In this document: positions 1-7,920 of the stretch, in pieces
Position numbering within the stretch: position 1 is the stretch's first letter
Layout: every line of letters begins with the position of its first letter
Source: UBA1568 sp964488025
Lineage (GTDB): Bacteria > Patescibacteriota > Minisyncoccia > Moranbacterales > UBA1568
Assembly: GCA_964488025.1 (NCBI GenBank)
Contig: CAZATJ010000008.1
Span: 1-37,920, forward strand
DNA length: 37,920 nucleotides
Direction: 5' to 3'
Program-made: the position numbers and the translations under genes
The notes under the pieces: model-generated
Told to the model about the DNA's origin: nothing
The model's database searches: none
The model's input: only the letters and a program-made list of their open reading frames with translations

Positions 1-192
1 CTTGTCTTCGATGGCATACGGGATGTCTTCACCCGCGCGTCTGAGAATGTTACGGGCATTCCTAGGCCTGCGTTGGAGGTGCTCAATGAGAGCCCTGCGG
101 GTGGTGTGTGAGTGCCGGAGGGCACCGAAACCAACGACGAGCGCCATGAGGGCGATGACCAGCGCCGAATAGGTGATGAATTCTTGAATCAC
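1..192 (-). CDS. N-terminal fragment of a small membrane protein (runs off the left edge)
   Basis: A reading frame on the minus strand opens with GTG at 192 and stays open for 64 codons to the window edge. An AAAGG motif sits about 8 nt upstream of the GTG and supports this start. Residues 6-25 are hydrophobic (YSALVIALMALVVGFGAL), followed by a basic, Arg-rich stretch, so one N-terminal membrane helix with a cytoplasmic tail is likely. I do not recognise the family and the C-terminus is missing. It points away from the next gene, so the repeat at 272-361 lies in a divergent intergenic region. Confidence 0.55.
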   Translation of the reverse strand, partial: MIQEFITYSALVIALMALVVGFGALRHSHTTRRALIEHLQRRPRNARNILRRAGEDIPYAIEDK

Positions 193-271
193 GGCTGCCT
201 TTCAGTGGTTGCGGGGCGGGGATTGTCAAAAAACTACTTGGCCGTTCAGTATAGCATAAAAATAAGAAAAA

Positions 272-361
272 GTCAACCCCGCACCTTTTTACCTTGAATG
301 TGAGCGTATGCCCGTATATACTGGAGAAGTATTTTTTGAAGCTAAAAAGGTGCGGGGTCAA
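272..361. repeat. 90-bp inverted-repeat element, copy 1
   Basis: The element is bounded by a perfect 15-bp inverted repeat, ACCCCGCACCTTTTT (276-290) and its complement (344-358). The interior of about 54 nt is unrelated to the arms. A second copy at 13613-13702 has the same arms and an interior that differs at one base (C/T at 305) plus one T in the arm run. The layout of hairpin-forming GGTGCGGGGT ends around a short non-coding core resembles REP/BIME elements or small MITEs moved in trans. No transposase for it is in the window. Confidence 0.85.
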
Positions 362-383
362 TCCTGCGAAGATGACTTGGAAA

Positions 384-392
384 TGGTAGAAT
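384..392 (+). promoter_or_regulatory. Extended -10 promoter element upstream of the 449 gene
   Basis: TGG-TAGAAT is a TG-n extended -10 hexamer (387-392) about 57 nt before the ATG at 449. It matches the TGTGGTATAAT-like motif seen before several other genes here. No clear -35 box is present at 16-18 nt spacing. Confidence 0.4.
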
Positions 393-448
393 ACCTTCAT
401 TGAGAAATTGATTGAAAATGAGGAATTAGCAATTGAAAATTCTGCACT

Positions 449-1372
449 ATGTCCTATCTCTTGGGAAAAAACATCGTTGCCACCGTGACGTACTATGACG
501 TCATGGATTATCCTCTGACCGCTTTTGAAATCTGGCGGCATCTTTTGGAATATGATCGCGAAAGAAACCCTCTGACACAACCGGTACCTTTCGGGGAAAT
601 ATGGAGCATGCTCCATTCCGGACAGTTTTCGGGAAGAATCACGGAGAAAGATGGCTTCTACTTCCTGACGGGTCGGGAGGCACTGGTTGATACTCGGATA
701 CAGAGTGAGAAGCTTTCGGTAAGCAAGCTTCGGGGGATGCGCCGTCTCGCAAGAATCCTTACCTTTGTTCCGTATGTGCGCATGATTGGAGCGACAGGGA
801 GCCTGTCCATGAAACATGGTGGGAAAGGAAGTGATTGGGATATGTTCGTGGTATTGCGATCGGGAAAAATTTGGATTGGTCGTACTGTTTTGACGATTTT
901 TCTTCATCTGATTGGTAAACGGCGTCATGGGAAGAAAATCAATAATCGGGCTTGTCTCAACTATTTCGTTACCGATGACCATCTGGAAATCGCCACCAAA
1001 GACCTTTTTTCGGCGCACGAATATCGTTTTTTGATTCCGCTGTTTTCTTTTCCGCTTTTTCAGGTTTTCGAGTTAAAAAATCGCTGGATCAAGGAATATA
1101 AACCGAATTTTTCGCCGACGCTCCTGCCGAATCTCTGGCTTCATCAGGAGACGATATTTTCCCGAAAGGTTCGGGCGGGACTCGAATATTGTTTCGATTT
1201 TTTGAATCTGGAAGTATGGCTCGGGTCTTGGCAGAAAAAAAAGATTGACCGTAATCCGAAAACGCATCTTGAGGGGAGTCTCATAGAGGCGAGTGATCAA
1301 TCGCTTGTTTTTCTTCCGTGTCCTCGCGGACCGGCCATTTTTCAAAAATTCAAAGAGCGTCTGAGTATATAG
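449..1372 (+). CDS. Nucleotidyltransferase-superfamily protein
   Basis: 307 aa. Residues around 112-135 (IGATGSLSMKHGGKGSDWDM) match the polymerase-beta/MNT nucleotidyltransferase signature: a GS-type loop followed by D-x-D in a hydrophobic strand (SDWDMFVV). The N-terminal ~90 residues look like a helical winged-helix-type domain (YYDVMDYPLTAFEIWRHL). The C-terminal half is basic and partly hydrophobic (around 140-155 and 190-205). Substrate is unknown; such proteins may transfer nucleotides to small molecules, proteins or RNA. It precedes the pilus operon but is separated from it by a promoter at 1378-1388, so it is probably a separate transcript. The start ATG has no clear Shine-Dalgarno sequence. 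Confidence 0.6.
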   Translation: MSYLLGKNIVATVTYYDVMDYPLTAFEIWRHLLEYDRERNPLTQPVPFGEIWSMLHSGQFSGRITEKDGFYFLTGREALVDTRIQSEKLSVSKLRGMRRLARILTFVPYVRMIGATGSLSMKHGGKGSDWDMFVVLRSGKIWIGRTVLTIFLHLIGKRRHGKKINNRACLNYFVTDDHLEIATKDLFSAHEYRFLIPLFSFPLFQVFELKNRWIKEYKPNFSPTLLPNLWLHQETIFSRKVRAGLEYCFDFLNLEVWLGSWQKKKIDRNPKTHLEGSLIEASDQSLVFLPCPRGPAIFQKFKERLSI

Positions 1373-1377
1373 GAAGT

Positions 1378-1388
1378 TGTGGTATAAT
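1378..1388 (+). promoter_or_regulatory. Extended -10 promoter of the type IV pilus operon
   Basis: TGTGGTATAAT has a consensus -10 (1383-1388) preceded by TGG. It lies just after the stop of the nucleotidyltransferase gene and 42 nt before the pilC ATG. The same 11-mer recurs exactly at 37243-37253 and with one change at 6100 and 9047. Confidence 0.65.
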
Positions 1389-1430
1389 GTGTGGAGACTC
1401 CAAAAAAAGAGTCTCAAAACACATACCAAC

Positions 1431-2651
1431 ATGCCGAAATTTTTTTATACTGCCAAAAACGCCACGACGGGCGAGACTTCGGGAGGCGAAATGGATGCCA
1501 AGGATGAAAAATCACTGGCTCAGGATCTTCGCGTGGACGGACTCCTTCTGACGTCTTTCAAGGAAGAAGAAGTGGAATCAGTGTTGCAGGTGAAGTTTTT
1601 TGATCGTTTCAAAAGCGTGCCGCTTAAGGAAAAAATGACGTTTACCAGAAACCTCTCGGTCATGGTATCTTCCGGCCTGACGGTAACGCGGGCGATCAAT
1701 AATCTTGGTCTCCAGACAAAAAACAAGACTTTTCAGAAAATACTTCAAAGCGTCAATGACGATCTACAGGAAGGGAAAACCCTTTCAGAAGGGTTGGGAA
1801 AATATCCGACCGTTTTCAACGAGCTTTACGTCAATATGGTGTATGTCGGTGAAGTGAGCGGAAATCTTGAGCAAGTGCTTGATATTTTGGCTCTGCAGCT
1901 TGAAAAAGAGAACGATCTGTCATCCAAGGTACGTGGTGCCCTCATCTATCCGGCGGTTATCGTTGTGGCGATGGTTGGTATCGGTATCCTCATGCTGGTC
2001 TATATTTTACCGAAGATTACCGGCGTGTTCAAGGACATGGATGTCAAGTTGCCGGCTACGACACAAGCGATCATGGCACTCAGCGATTTTTTGCGTGGTC
2101 ACGCGATTCTCAGTATCACCATCGTTGTCGTTTCCGTGGTGGGGGTCAAGATGTTTGCCGGCACCAAGGTGGGGAAGCGTTTCTTTGATTTCGTATTCTT
2201 ACATCTGCCTATCGTGGGCAATATCATCATCAAGGTGAATTGCGCCCGCTTTGCCCGTATCTACAGTTCGCTTCTGAAGAGCGGCGTGTCTGTCGTTAAT
2301 GCCCTCTCTATCGTTTCGAAAACTCTTTCCAACGTGTATTATCGGGATGCTTTGGCGGAAGGAATTGCCGAAGTACAGAAGGGCGTGGATCTTTCCAAGG
2401 TGATTGCCCGATATGAAAACATCTTTCCGCTTCTGGTATCGCAGATCATTTCGGTTGGTGAGGAAACAGGAAAAACGGAAACAGTGCTCCAGCGTTTGGC
2501 TGAATTTTACGAGGAGGAGGTATCGCAGATCACCAAAAATATGTCATCGATTATCGAACCGATTCTCATGCTGTTCATTGGCGGAGGTGTCGGGTTTTTC
2601 GCGGTAGCAATGCTCCAGCCGATGTATTCCGTTTTGGAAAATATCAAATAG
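1431..2651 (+). CDS. pilC: Type IV pilus inner-membrane platform protein PilC (GspF family)
   Basis: 406 aa when started at ATG 1431 (MPKFFYTAKN); the upstream in-frame ATG at 1377 would lie in the promoter and adds non-homologous residues. The N-terminus has the usual family opening (FFYTAKNATTGETSGGEMDA). Two T2SSF helical domains follow, at about residues 50-180 and 250-385 (TFTRNLSVMVSSGLTVTRAI; RFARIYSSLLKSGVSVVNAL), each ending in membrane helices, with a final helix near the C-terminus (LFIGGGVGFFAVAMLQPMY). PilC is the membrane platform that couples the extension and retraction ATPases to pilin assembly. The ATPases are not in this window, so they are encoded elsewhere. First gene of the pilus operon. 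Confidence 0.93.
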   Translation: MPKFFYTAKNATTGETSGGEMDAKDEKSLAQDLRVDGLLLTSFKEEEVESVLQVKFFDRFKSVPLKEKMTFTRNLSVMVSSGLTVTRAINNLGLQTKNKTFQKILQSVNDDLQEGKTLSEGLGKYPTVFNELYVNMVYVGEVSGNLEQVLDILALQLEKENDLSSKVRGALIYPAVIVVAMVGIGILMLVYILPKITGVFKDMDVKLPATTQAIMALSDFLRGHAILSITIVVVSVVGVKMFAGTKVGKRFFDFVFLHLPIVGNIIIKVNCARFARIYSSLLKSGVSVVNALSIVSKTLSNVYYRDALAEGIAEVQKGVDLSKVIARYENIFPLLVSQIISVGEETGKTETVLQRLAEFYEEEVSQITKNMSSIIEPILMLFIGGGVGFFAVAMLQPMYSVLENIK

Positions 2652-2689
2652 GGTTTTATTTTTGGCATGTAAGGAATCAAAGTAAAAAA

Positions 2690-4042
2690 ATGTTCCGTTT
2701 CTTTCGAGAAAAACAAAGGGGTTTCACGCTGATTGAATCATTAGTGTTCCTTTTTCTCTTCGCCGTCATCAGCATGACTTTTTTCGAGACCTATGCCACC
2801 GGTACGCGTCTGATTATCGAGTCGAAAAATCGTTTGGGAGCTACAGCACTCGCCAATCAGAAGATGGAAATCATCCGGAGCATCGCTTATGATTCGATCG
2901 GCACGACGACCGGTATTCCGGTGGGCGATCTACTGGAGAATGAAACCATCAGTGTCAATACGACGAAATACGAGGTTTATACGTTCGTGCAGTATGTTGA
3001 TGACAGTTTCGATGGTACTGCCGCTGCCGGAAGCGATGCTATCCCGACCGATTACAAGCGGGTGCGTCTTACGGTTTCCTGGGGGAAGCTCGGTACCGAC
3101 CAGTCGGTAGTGATTTTCGGAAATTTTTCTCCTAAGGGAGTAGAAACTTCTAGTGGCGGGGGAGTCTTGTCAATCAATGTTCTCGACGGAACCGGCAGTG
3201 GTGTTCCTGGGGTGAGTGTTCATATCGTGAATGGCGCTGCTGGGGTCGATATTACCGCCACTACCGATGCTACGGGTAATATCATGCTTCCGGGATCACC
3301 GGCCGGGACGGAGGCCTATACTTTGACCTTATCAAAAGGCGGATACTATGGCGCGATTACTTACCCCGCCTACCCCACTTCGACATTCAATCCGGTTGAT
3401 GTGCACGCCTCCGTGGTGGCGGATGTATTGAATCAAAAAACCGTGGTAATCGACCAGTCATCGGACATTACCTTCATGACGAAGGATCCGTTCGGAACCG
3501 CCGTGCCGAACATCGGGTATACGATTTCTGGCGGGCGCCTTTTAGGTATCAATCCCGTTTCTTTGGCGTACGTGTATGATTTTTCAGCTACCGCTACTAC
3601 CAATGCTTCCGGGGAAGCGAATTATCCCGGAGAAAGTCCTGGGCAATACACCGTCACTGCTACCGATACGAATTACGAGTTCTATAAATTGTCTCCCGAA
3701 ACAGCAGTGGTCAATGAATTCGCGGCGTCGGCGGGGGTAGCAACCGGTGTGACGGCCATTTTGCTTGATAAAAATATTGGGTCGGTGAAAGTGTTGGTAG
3801 AGAACAAGGCTGATAGTTCACCGCTCTCCGGTGCCAGCGTACGGCTTGAAAATACGACGCTTGTCTATGACGTCACGGTGGTGACGGATCAGTATGGCTT
3901 TGCCTATTTTCCGACCGCCCTCCCCGCCCTGGTTGCCGGAACCTATAATATCACGGTCACTCTTGCGGGTTACGTTGATGAGACTGATACGGTCAATGTG
4001 AATGGCGCGCTTGTGACCAAAACAATTCAAATGGAGCTCTAA
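2690..4042 (+). CDS. Minor pilin, PilV-like, with three transthyretin/Ig-like repeats
   Basis: 450 aa. The type III signal peptide is RG^FTLIESLVFLFLFAVISMTFFE: a short basic leader, cleavage after Gly, Glu at mature position 5, then a hydrophobic helix. A pilin-like head runs to about residue 150. After a Gly/Ser linker come three domains resembling carboxypeptidase-regulatory/Cna-B folds, at about 158-235, 255-345 and 365-435, each with the pattern G-A-x-V ... T-D-x-x-G-x-A ... G-x-Y-x-(I/L)-T-V. Ordinary PilV proteins are about 150-200 aa, so this one carries roughly 300 extra residues. They probably project from the pilus tip, perhaps as an adhesin. It overlaps the next gene by one base (TAATG). 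Confidence 0.8.
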   Translation: MFRFFREKQRGFTLIESLVFLFLFAVISMTFFETYATGTRLIIESKNRLGATALANQKMEIIRSIAYDSIGTTTGIPVGDLLENETISVNTTKYEVYTFVQYVDDSFDGTAAAGSDAIPTDYKRVRLTVSWGKLGTDQSVVIFGNFSPKGVETSSGGGVLSINVLDGTGSGVPGVSVHIVNGAAGVDITATTDATGNIMLPGSPAGTEAYTLTLSKGGYYGAITYPAYPTSTFNPVDVHASVVADVLNQKTVVIDQSSDITFMTKDPFGTAVPNIGYTISGGRLLGINPVSLAYVYDFSATATTNASGEANYPGESPGQYTVTATDTNYEFYKLSPETAVVNEFAASAGVATGVTAILLDKNIGSVKVLVENKADSSPLSGASVRLENTTLVYDVTVVTDQYGFAYFPTALPALVAGTYNITVTLAGYVDETDTVNVNGALVTKTIQMEL

Positions 4043-4686
4043 TGAATGATCCCATGCTGAGATATCCGAAAAAACTGAAAGCCATGACACTTGTCGAAAT
4101 GATGGTGGCGATCGCCATTTCGCTCATCGCGATGGAGGGTCTTACCTATCTTTTCCTCAAGACCTGGGATACGAACAAGTTCATCCTTGAGGAGGGTATG
4201 GCTTCGGCAGCAGCTTCACGGGCCACGAATAAGATTGTCATCCAGCTGCGCGCCGCCCAACAGTCGGACAACGGTGATTATCCAATCGAGTCCGGTGATG
4301 ATTTTGAAGTAGTGTTTTATGGTGATATCGACAACGATGGTGTCGTGGAAAAAGTACACTATTTTCTCGATCTGGCGACTGATCAGTTAAAGCTCGGGGT
4401 GAGTAATCCGCTCGCGACTAATCCGGTGACGTATCCGGTAACGGATGATGTGGTTTCCGTCGTGACGAATTATGTCGTGAACGACGCCACAGATCCGACT
4501 TTTTATTACTACAATGGAGATTATCCGAATGATACGATCAATAACCCCATGGCAACACCGGTTGCCGTAGGAGCTATCCGTATGATTCGGGTCCGGCTTT
4601 TTGTCAACATCAATCCTGTGCATGCTCCAGATAATATCCATATCGAATCATTTGTTGATCTCCGTAACCTGAATACCTATGAGTAA
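4042..4686 (+). CDS. Minor pilin, PilW-like
   Basis: 214 aa. The leader ends in KA^MTLVEMMVAIAISLIAMEGLTYLF, a prepilin-peptidase site with Ala before the cleavage point (Gly is more usual) and Glu at mature position 5. The rest is a soluble, acidic, beta-rich head (FEVVFYGDIDNDGVVEKVHYFL) typical of PilW/PilJ-type minor pilins. It starts on the last base of the previous stop codon and overlaps the next gene by 8 bases, so translation of the three pilins is probably coupled. Minor pilins of this class prime pilus assembly. The exact symbol is uncertain. Confidence 0.75.
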   Translation: MNDPMLRYPKKLKAMTLVEMMVAIAISLIAMEGLTYLFLKTWDTNKFILEEGMASAAASRATNKIVIQLRAAQQSDNGDYPIESGDDFEVVFYGDIDNDGVVEKVHYFLDLATDQLKLGVSNPLATNPVTYPVTDDVVSVVTNYVVNDATDPTFYYYNGDYPNDTINNPMATPVAVGAIRMIRVRLFVNINPVHAPDNIHIESFVDLRNLNTYE

Positions 4687-6097
4687 GAAAGAGCGTTTTC
4701 TTAAGGGGTCGCTTCTCGCCTATGGGTTGGTAATCATGTTCATGGTGTCTATTGTCCTAACATCGATTGTCGGTTTCATTACGTCGCAAACAAAGTATGC
4801 TCTTCGGGTACATGCCAAAGAACAGGCCTTTCAGATAGCGGAATCTGGCGTTGATTTTTACCGCTGGTACCTGGCTCATCAGCTCGAGGGTCGCACGGCT
4901 CAGCAGGTGGCGGATTTTTGGGCAACTGGTAGTCCATACGGTGTGGGTGCCGCCTATGAAGCTGAATATAGTGATCCCTCGGGGGATGCTGTCGGGAAAT
5001 ATAGCCTAACAGTCACTCCGCCTTCCGCCGGCTCTTCGGTTGCAATAGTTCGCGTTACGGGCTGGACCTATCGTTATCCGAGTGACACCCGCACTATCAC
5101 GGTTCGCTTCAGACGTCCTTCTTGGAGTGAGTACGCTGTTTTGTCCAATAATGTATTGCGTTTCGGTATCGGTACCGAGGTATACGGAAAGATTCATTCC
5201 AATCAGGGTATCCATTTTGATGGCTTGGCCCACAATACCGTGACGAGTGCGGTCCCGAGTTATAATGATCCCGATCATACTGGAGGGGACGAGTTCGGGG
5301 TGCATACTCATAAGACCGTTGTTGATCCTCTGCCACCGGCGGCGGTACCGGATCGGAGCGATGTCTTTGAAGCAGGGCGATCTTTCCCCGAGGTAGCGAG
5401 CGACTTTAATGGTCTTCTCGGAGATATCTCTTATATGAAGAGTCAGGCGCAGGCCGGGGTGAATGGGAGCCGCTATTTCGATAACAGTCATCAGGGACGC
5501 CATATTATCCTGAAAGCCGACGACACCTTTGATATCCGAACGGTGCAGAGTTTTACCGCATCGACCAATGAAATCAACAATTATAACGGTAATTGGTCGA
5601 ATTACGCTATTCCGAATGATGGAATTATTTATGTCGAAAACAACGTGTGGTTGGAAGGTACGGTCAATGGTAGGCGGGTGACGGTCGTCGCAGCCAATCT
5701 TATTTCCGCTTCCAAAAAAACCATGTATTTGGGAAAGGATATCCGTTATACCAACTATGACTGTACTGATATGATCGGTCTCATCGGTCAACAGGATGTG
5801 GAGGTGTATCGTGGAAGCAATGATTTCTTACGATTGGATGCGTCGCTTATGGCACAGTCAGGACGGGTTGGCCGATCCAGCTACACCGGCGCCAACGCTA
5901 TTCGTGATACCATCACCGTGTATGGCGCTATCGTTAGTAACCAGCGTTACGGTTTTGCTTGGGTGGATATTTCTGGGAATCACGTTTCCGGATATCGGAA
6001 TCGTAATCTTTACTATGACAACAACCTGCTGTATTGTCCGCCGCCGTACTTTCCTACCGGAACGCAGTACGAGATGGATCTCTGGCAGGAAGAGTGA
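4679..6097 (+). CDS. PilX-like pilus-associated protein with large exported domain
   Basis: 472 aa. The N-terminus has a basic leader and a membrane helix (SLLAYGLVIMFMVSIVLTSIVGFI), followed by a helix with AFQIAESGVDFYRWYLAH. The A-x-x-x-AESG signature is characteristic of PilX/GspK-like pilus proteins. There is no canonical G^F-T-L-x-E site, which also fits PilX-like proteins. The remaining ~400 residues are beta-rich, with Asn/Tyr/Gly-rich segments and 'LRFGIGTEVYGKIHSNQGIHFDG' around 160-185, suggesting a beta-helix-like exported domain. It is much longer than classical PilX (~170 aa). It sits directly after two minor pilins and probably joins the same tip complex. Confidence 0.7.
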   Translation: MSKKERFLKGSLLAYGLVIMFMVSIVLTSIVGFITSQTKYALRVHAKEQAFQIAESGVDFYRWYLAHQLEGRTAQQVADFWATGSPYGVGAAYEAEYSDPSGDAVGKYSLTVTPPSAGSSVAIVRVTGWTYRYPSDTRTITVRFRRPSWSEYAVLSNNVLRFGIGTEVYGKIHSNQGIHFDGLAHNTVTSAVPSYNDPDHTGGDEFGVHTHKTVVDPLPPAAVPDRSDVFEAGRSFPEVASDFNGLLGDISYMKSQAQAGVNGSRYFDNSHQGRHIILKADDTFDIRTVQSFTASTNEINNYNGNWSNYAIPNDGIIYVENNVWLEGTVNGRRVTVVAANLISASKKTMYLGKDIRYTNYDCTDMIGLIGQQDVEVYRGSNDFLRLDASLMAQSGRVGRSSYTGANAIRDTITVYGAIVSNQRYGFAWVDISGNHVSGYRNRNLYYDNNLLYCPPPYFPTGTQYEMDLWQEE

Positions 6098-6099
6098 AT

Positions 6100-6110
6100 T
6101 GTGGTATGAT
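6100..6110 (+). promoter_or_regulatory. Extended -10 promoter before the pilM block
   Basis: TGTGGTATGAT lies 2 nt after the stop of the PilX-like gene. It differs at one position from the 11-mer upstream of pilC. It would give the pilM-pilO block its own transcript with a leader of about 160 nt. Confidence 0.5.
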
Positions 6111-6123
6111 AGAGAAGAAATAA

Positions 6124-6262
6124 TGGGTATTAACCCGATTTTACTCGCCTCGATTCGAGTCCAGCCTCGACGGCTAGGCGGGCGAAGCGGGCCGGCACTC
6201 TCCGCCAGCTGGCGGACAGAAGTGAAAATTTGTTCTCGCTTTACTCGCTTCGTTGGGTAATA
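6124..6262. repeat. GC-rich palindromic intergenic element
   Basis: This non-coding stretch is unlike the rest of the operon. It contains GGGT-atta-ACCC (6124-6135), an ACTCG...CGAGT inverted repeat (about 6144-6163), a very GC-rich block (6170-6195) and a perfect 16-bp palindrome TCCGCCAGCTGGCGGA at 6201-6216. TTTACTCGC occurs near both ends. It splits the pilus operon and looks like a dispersed intergenic repeat or structured RNA leader. No second copy is in this window, so the repeat reading is an inference. Confidence 0.45.
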
Positions 6263-6275
6263 AAAAGAAAAGACG

Positions 6276-7370
6276 ATGAGTATTCTCCGTAAAAAAATAT
6301 TTGATCTTTTTCCGAGTTCCTTTGGCATTGATTTGAGTGATCTTTCCATCAAGGCTGTCTGGTTGGATCGTTCCGGGAATCATGATTCGATAGAGAGTTT
6401 CGGTTCGGTTCCCCTGACGCTTGGGAACGTGGTGGATGGAGAGATTATAAATCCCGAAGCGGTAAAAAGCGCCGTGGAAAGTCTTCTTGAAAAATCCGGT
6501 CCCAAGAGGATCAAGACACGTCACGTTATCTGTTCGCTTCCCGAGACGAAAGCCTTTTTGCGTATTATTGCTCTTCCGAAAATGGAGATGGACGAGGTGA
6601 GAGAGGCTATCAAGTGGGAAATCGAAGCCAATATTCCGCTGACGCTCGATCAGGTGTATTATGATTGGCAGATTCTTGATCTCAACTTGACCCAGGAAAA
6701 AGGAAAGATAAGCGTATTGGTGGTGGCCGTGGCGAGAGGCGTGGTGGATCAGTTTACGGAGGTGCTGGAGAGCGCCGGCCTTGAGGTCATCGGTTTGGAA
6801 ACGGAATCCATTGCTCAGGCTCGGAGTTTGCTGGCCGAAAAGAATGAAGAAAGCACAACGCTTATCGTGGATATTGGTGACCGACGTACGAGCTTTCTCA
6901 TTGCTATTGGTAATACTCCGTGTTTCACGTCGAGTGTGCCGCTGTCGTCGCAGATGATTACTGAGGCCATATCGAAGTCTTTACGCATTTCTTTCGATGA
7001 AGCAGAAAACATCAAGATTAAGCATGGTCTTGGCTCGCTCGTTATGAAAAGTCCGGTTTTTAAGGCAGCCGAACCAGTTTTGGAAAATATGGCCGTGGAA
7101 ATCGAGAAATCAATCGATTTTTATCTGAATAATTTGAAGTATTCAAGTACGATTGACGCTATCGTATTGTGCGGGGGTGGTTCCAATATGAATGGTTTTC
7201 TTCCCTATATGGCTAAGCGTCTTGGTCGGCCGGTAGAATTCGGAAACCCCTGGGTCAACGTGAAACTGGGTCGTGAAATTCCACTTATTGATCGTCGGCA
7301 TTCGGTACAGTATTCAACCGCCATCGGTTTGGCATTAAGAAGTTTGGACGAATATGAAGACTTTGCTTAA
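6276..7370 (+). CDS. pilM: Type IV pilus assembly protein PilM (actin-like ATPase)
   Basis: 364 aa, close to the family norm of about 350. It has the FtsA/actin-like nucleotide-binding signatures in order: phosphate-1 FGIDLSDLSIKAVWL (residues 16-30), phosphate-2 IVDIGDRRTSFLI (around 197-209) and the adenosine motif LCGGGSNMNGF (around 297-307). PilM is cytoplasmic and binds the N-terminal tail of PilN, linking the inner-membrane alignment complex to the assembly ATPase. It overlaps pilN by 17 bases. The matching Asn-Leu-Leu-Pro motif is present at the PilN N-terminus. Confidence 0.93.
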   Translation: MSILRKKIFDLFPSSFGIDLSDLSIKAVWLDRSGNHDSIESFGSVPLTLGNVVDGEIINPEAVKSAVESLLEKSGPKRIKTRHVICSLPETKAFLRIIALPKMEMDEVREAIKWEIEANIPLTLDQVYYDWQILDLNLTQEKGKISVLVVAVARGVVDQFTEVLESAGLEVIGLETESIAQARSLLAEKNEESTTLIVDIGDRRTSFLIAIGNTPCFTSSVPLSSQMITEAISKSLRISFDEAENIKIKHGLGSLVMKSPVFKAAEPVLENMAVEIEKSIDFYLNNLKYSSTIDAIVLCGGGSNMNGFLPYMAKRLGRPVEFGNPWVNVKLGREIPLIDRRHSVQYSTAIGLALRSLDEYEDFA

Positions 7371-7920
7371 CCTTCTTCCTGAGGAGAAGAAAGAATCCAT
7401 CCAGGGGCGTCTCCGTTCCCGTTTTTTGCTTTGGCAGTTATTTCTTCTTTTTCTTCTGGAGATCTTTTACCTGGTCATTCTTATTAGCATCTATCTTATT
7501 CTTGATTTTCAGCTGCGAGGATTGAATGAAGTTACCGAAAATACGATGTTTTCTCAGAGTGAGGCGACGCGTCTCAATACGTATGAGCAGGAATTCAAGA
7601 TGGCCAATAATACCGTCGATGTTATCGGGAAGATAGATCGTTCCCATCTCTATTTTTCGGAAGTATTCCTTCTGATTGACGCTCTTGTGCCCGATGGCAT
7701 TGTCGTCAACCGTCTTGCCACCAAGGATTATGTCATATCGCTTTATGGTCGGGCGGCCAAGCGCGAACAGCTGCTCCTTTTTGATGAGAAGCTTAAGAAT
7801 TCGGGAAAGTGCATTACGAATGTCACCATACCTATTCAGAATCTTTTTTCCCAAGAAGATATCGATTTTCAGGTAGACTTTACTATTGCTCCTGAATGTT
7901 TAAGAAAAAGTGCCTTATGA
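7354..7920 (+). CDS. pilN: Type IV pilus assembly protein PilN
   Basis: 188 aa. The N-terminus MKTLLNLLPEEKKES carries the conserved N-L-L-P motif that docks into PilM. One membrane helix follows (about residues 27-52, LWQLFLLFLLEIFYLVILISIYLIL), then a coiled coil and a small ferredoxin-like domain. PilN and PilO form a heterodimer in the membrane that aligns the pilus machinery. Its start overlaps pilM and its TGA overlaps the pilO ATG (ATGA), so translation is coupled on both sides. Confidence 0.88.
   Translation: MKTLLNLLPEEKKESIQGRLRSRFLLWQLFLLFLLEIFYLVILISIYLILDFQLRGLNEVTENTMFSQSEATRLNTYEQEFKMANNTVDVIGKIDRSHLYFSEVFLLIDALVPDGIVVNRLATKDYVISLYGRAAKREQLLLFDEKLKNSGKCITNVTIPIQNLFSQEDIDFQVDFTIAPECLRKSAL

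Noticed and set aside
83..1018. Long minus-strand open frame opposite the 449 gene
   Set aside because: It is antisense to a gene with a clear nucleotidyltransferase motif, crosses the 90-bp element, and its translation is low-complexity with no recognisable domain.
6124..6262. tRNA or small stable RNA gene
   Set aside because: Stems are present but there is no cloverleaf, no T-loop consensus and no CCA-type end.
5858..6524. Minus-strand frames across the 6124-6262 element
   Set aside because: They are antisense to the PilX-like and pilM genes and owe their length to the GC-rich palindromic element; no domain or ribosome-binding site.
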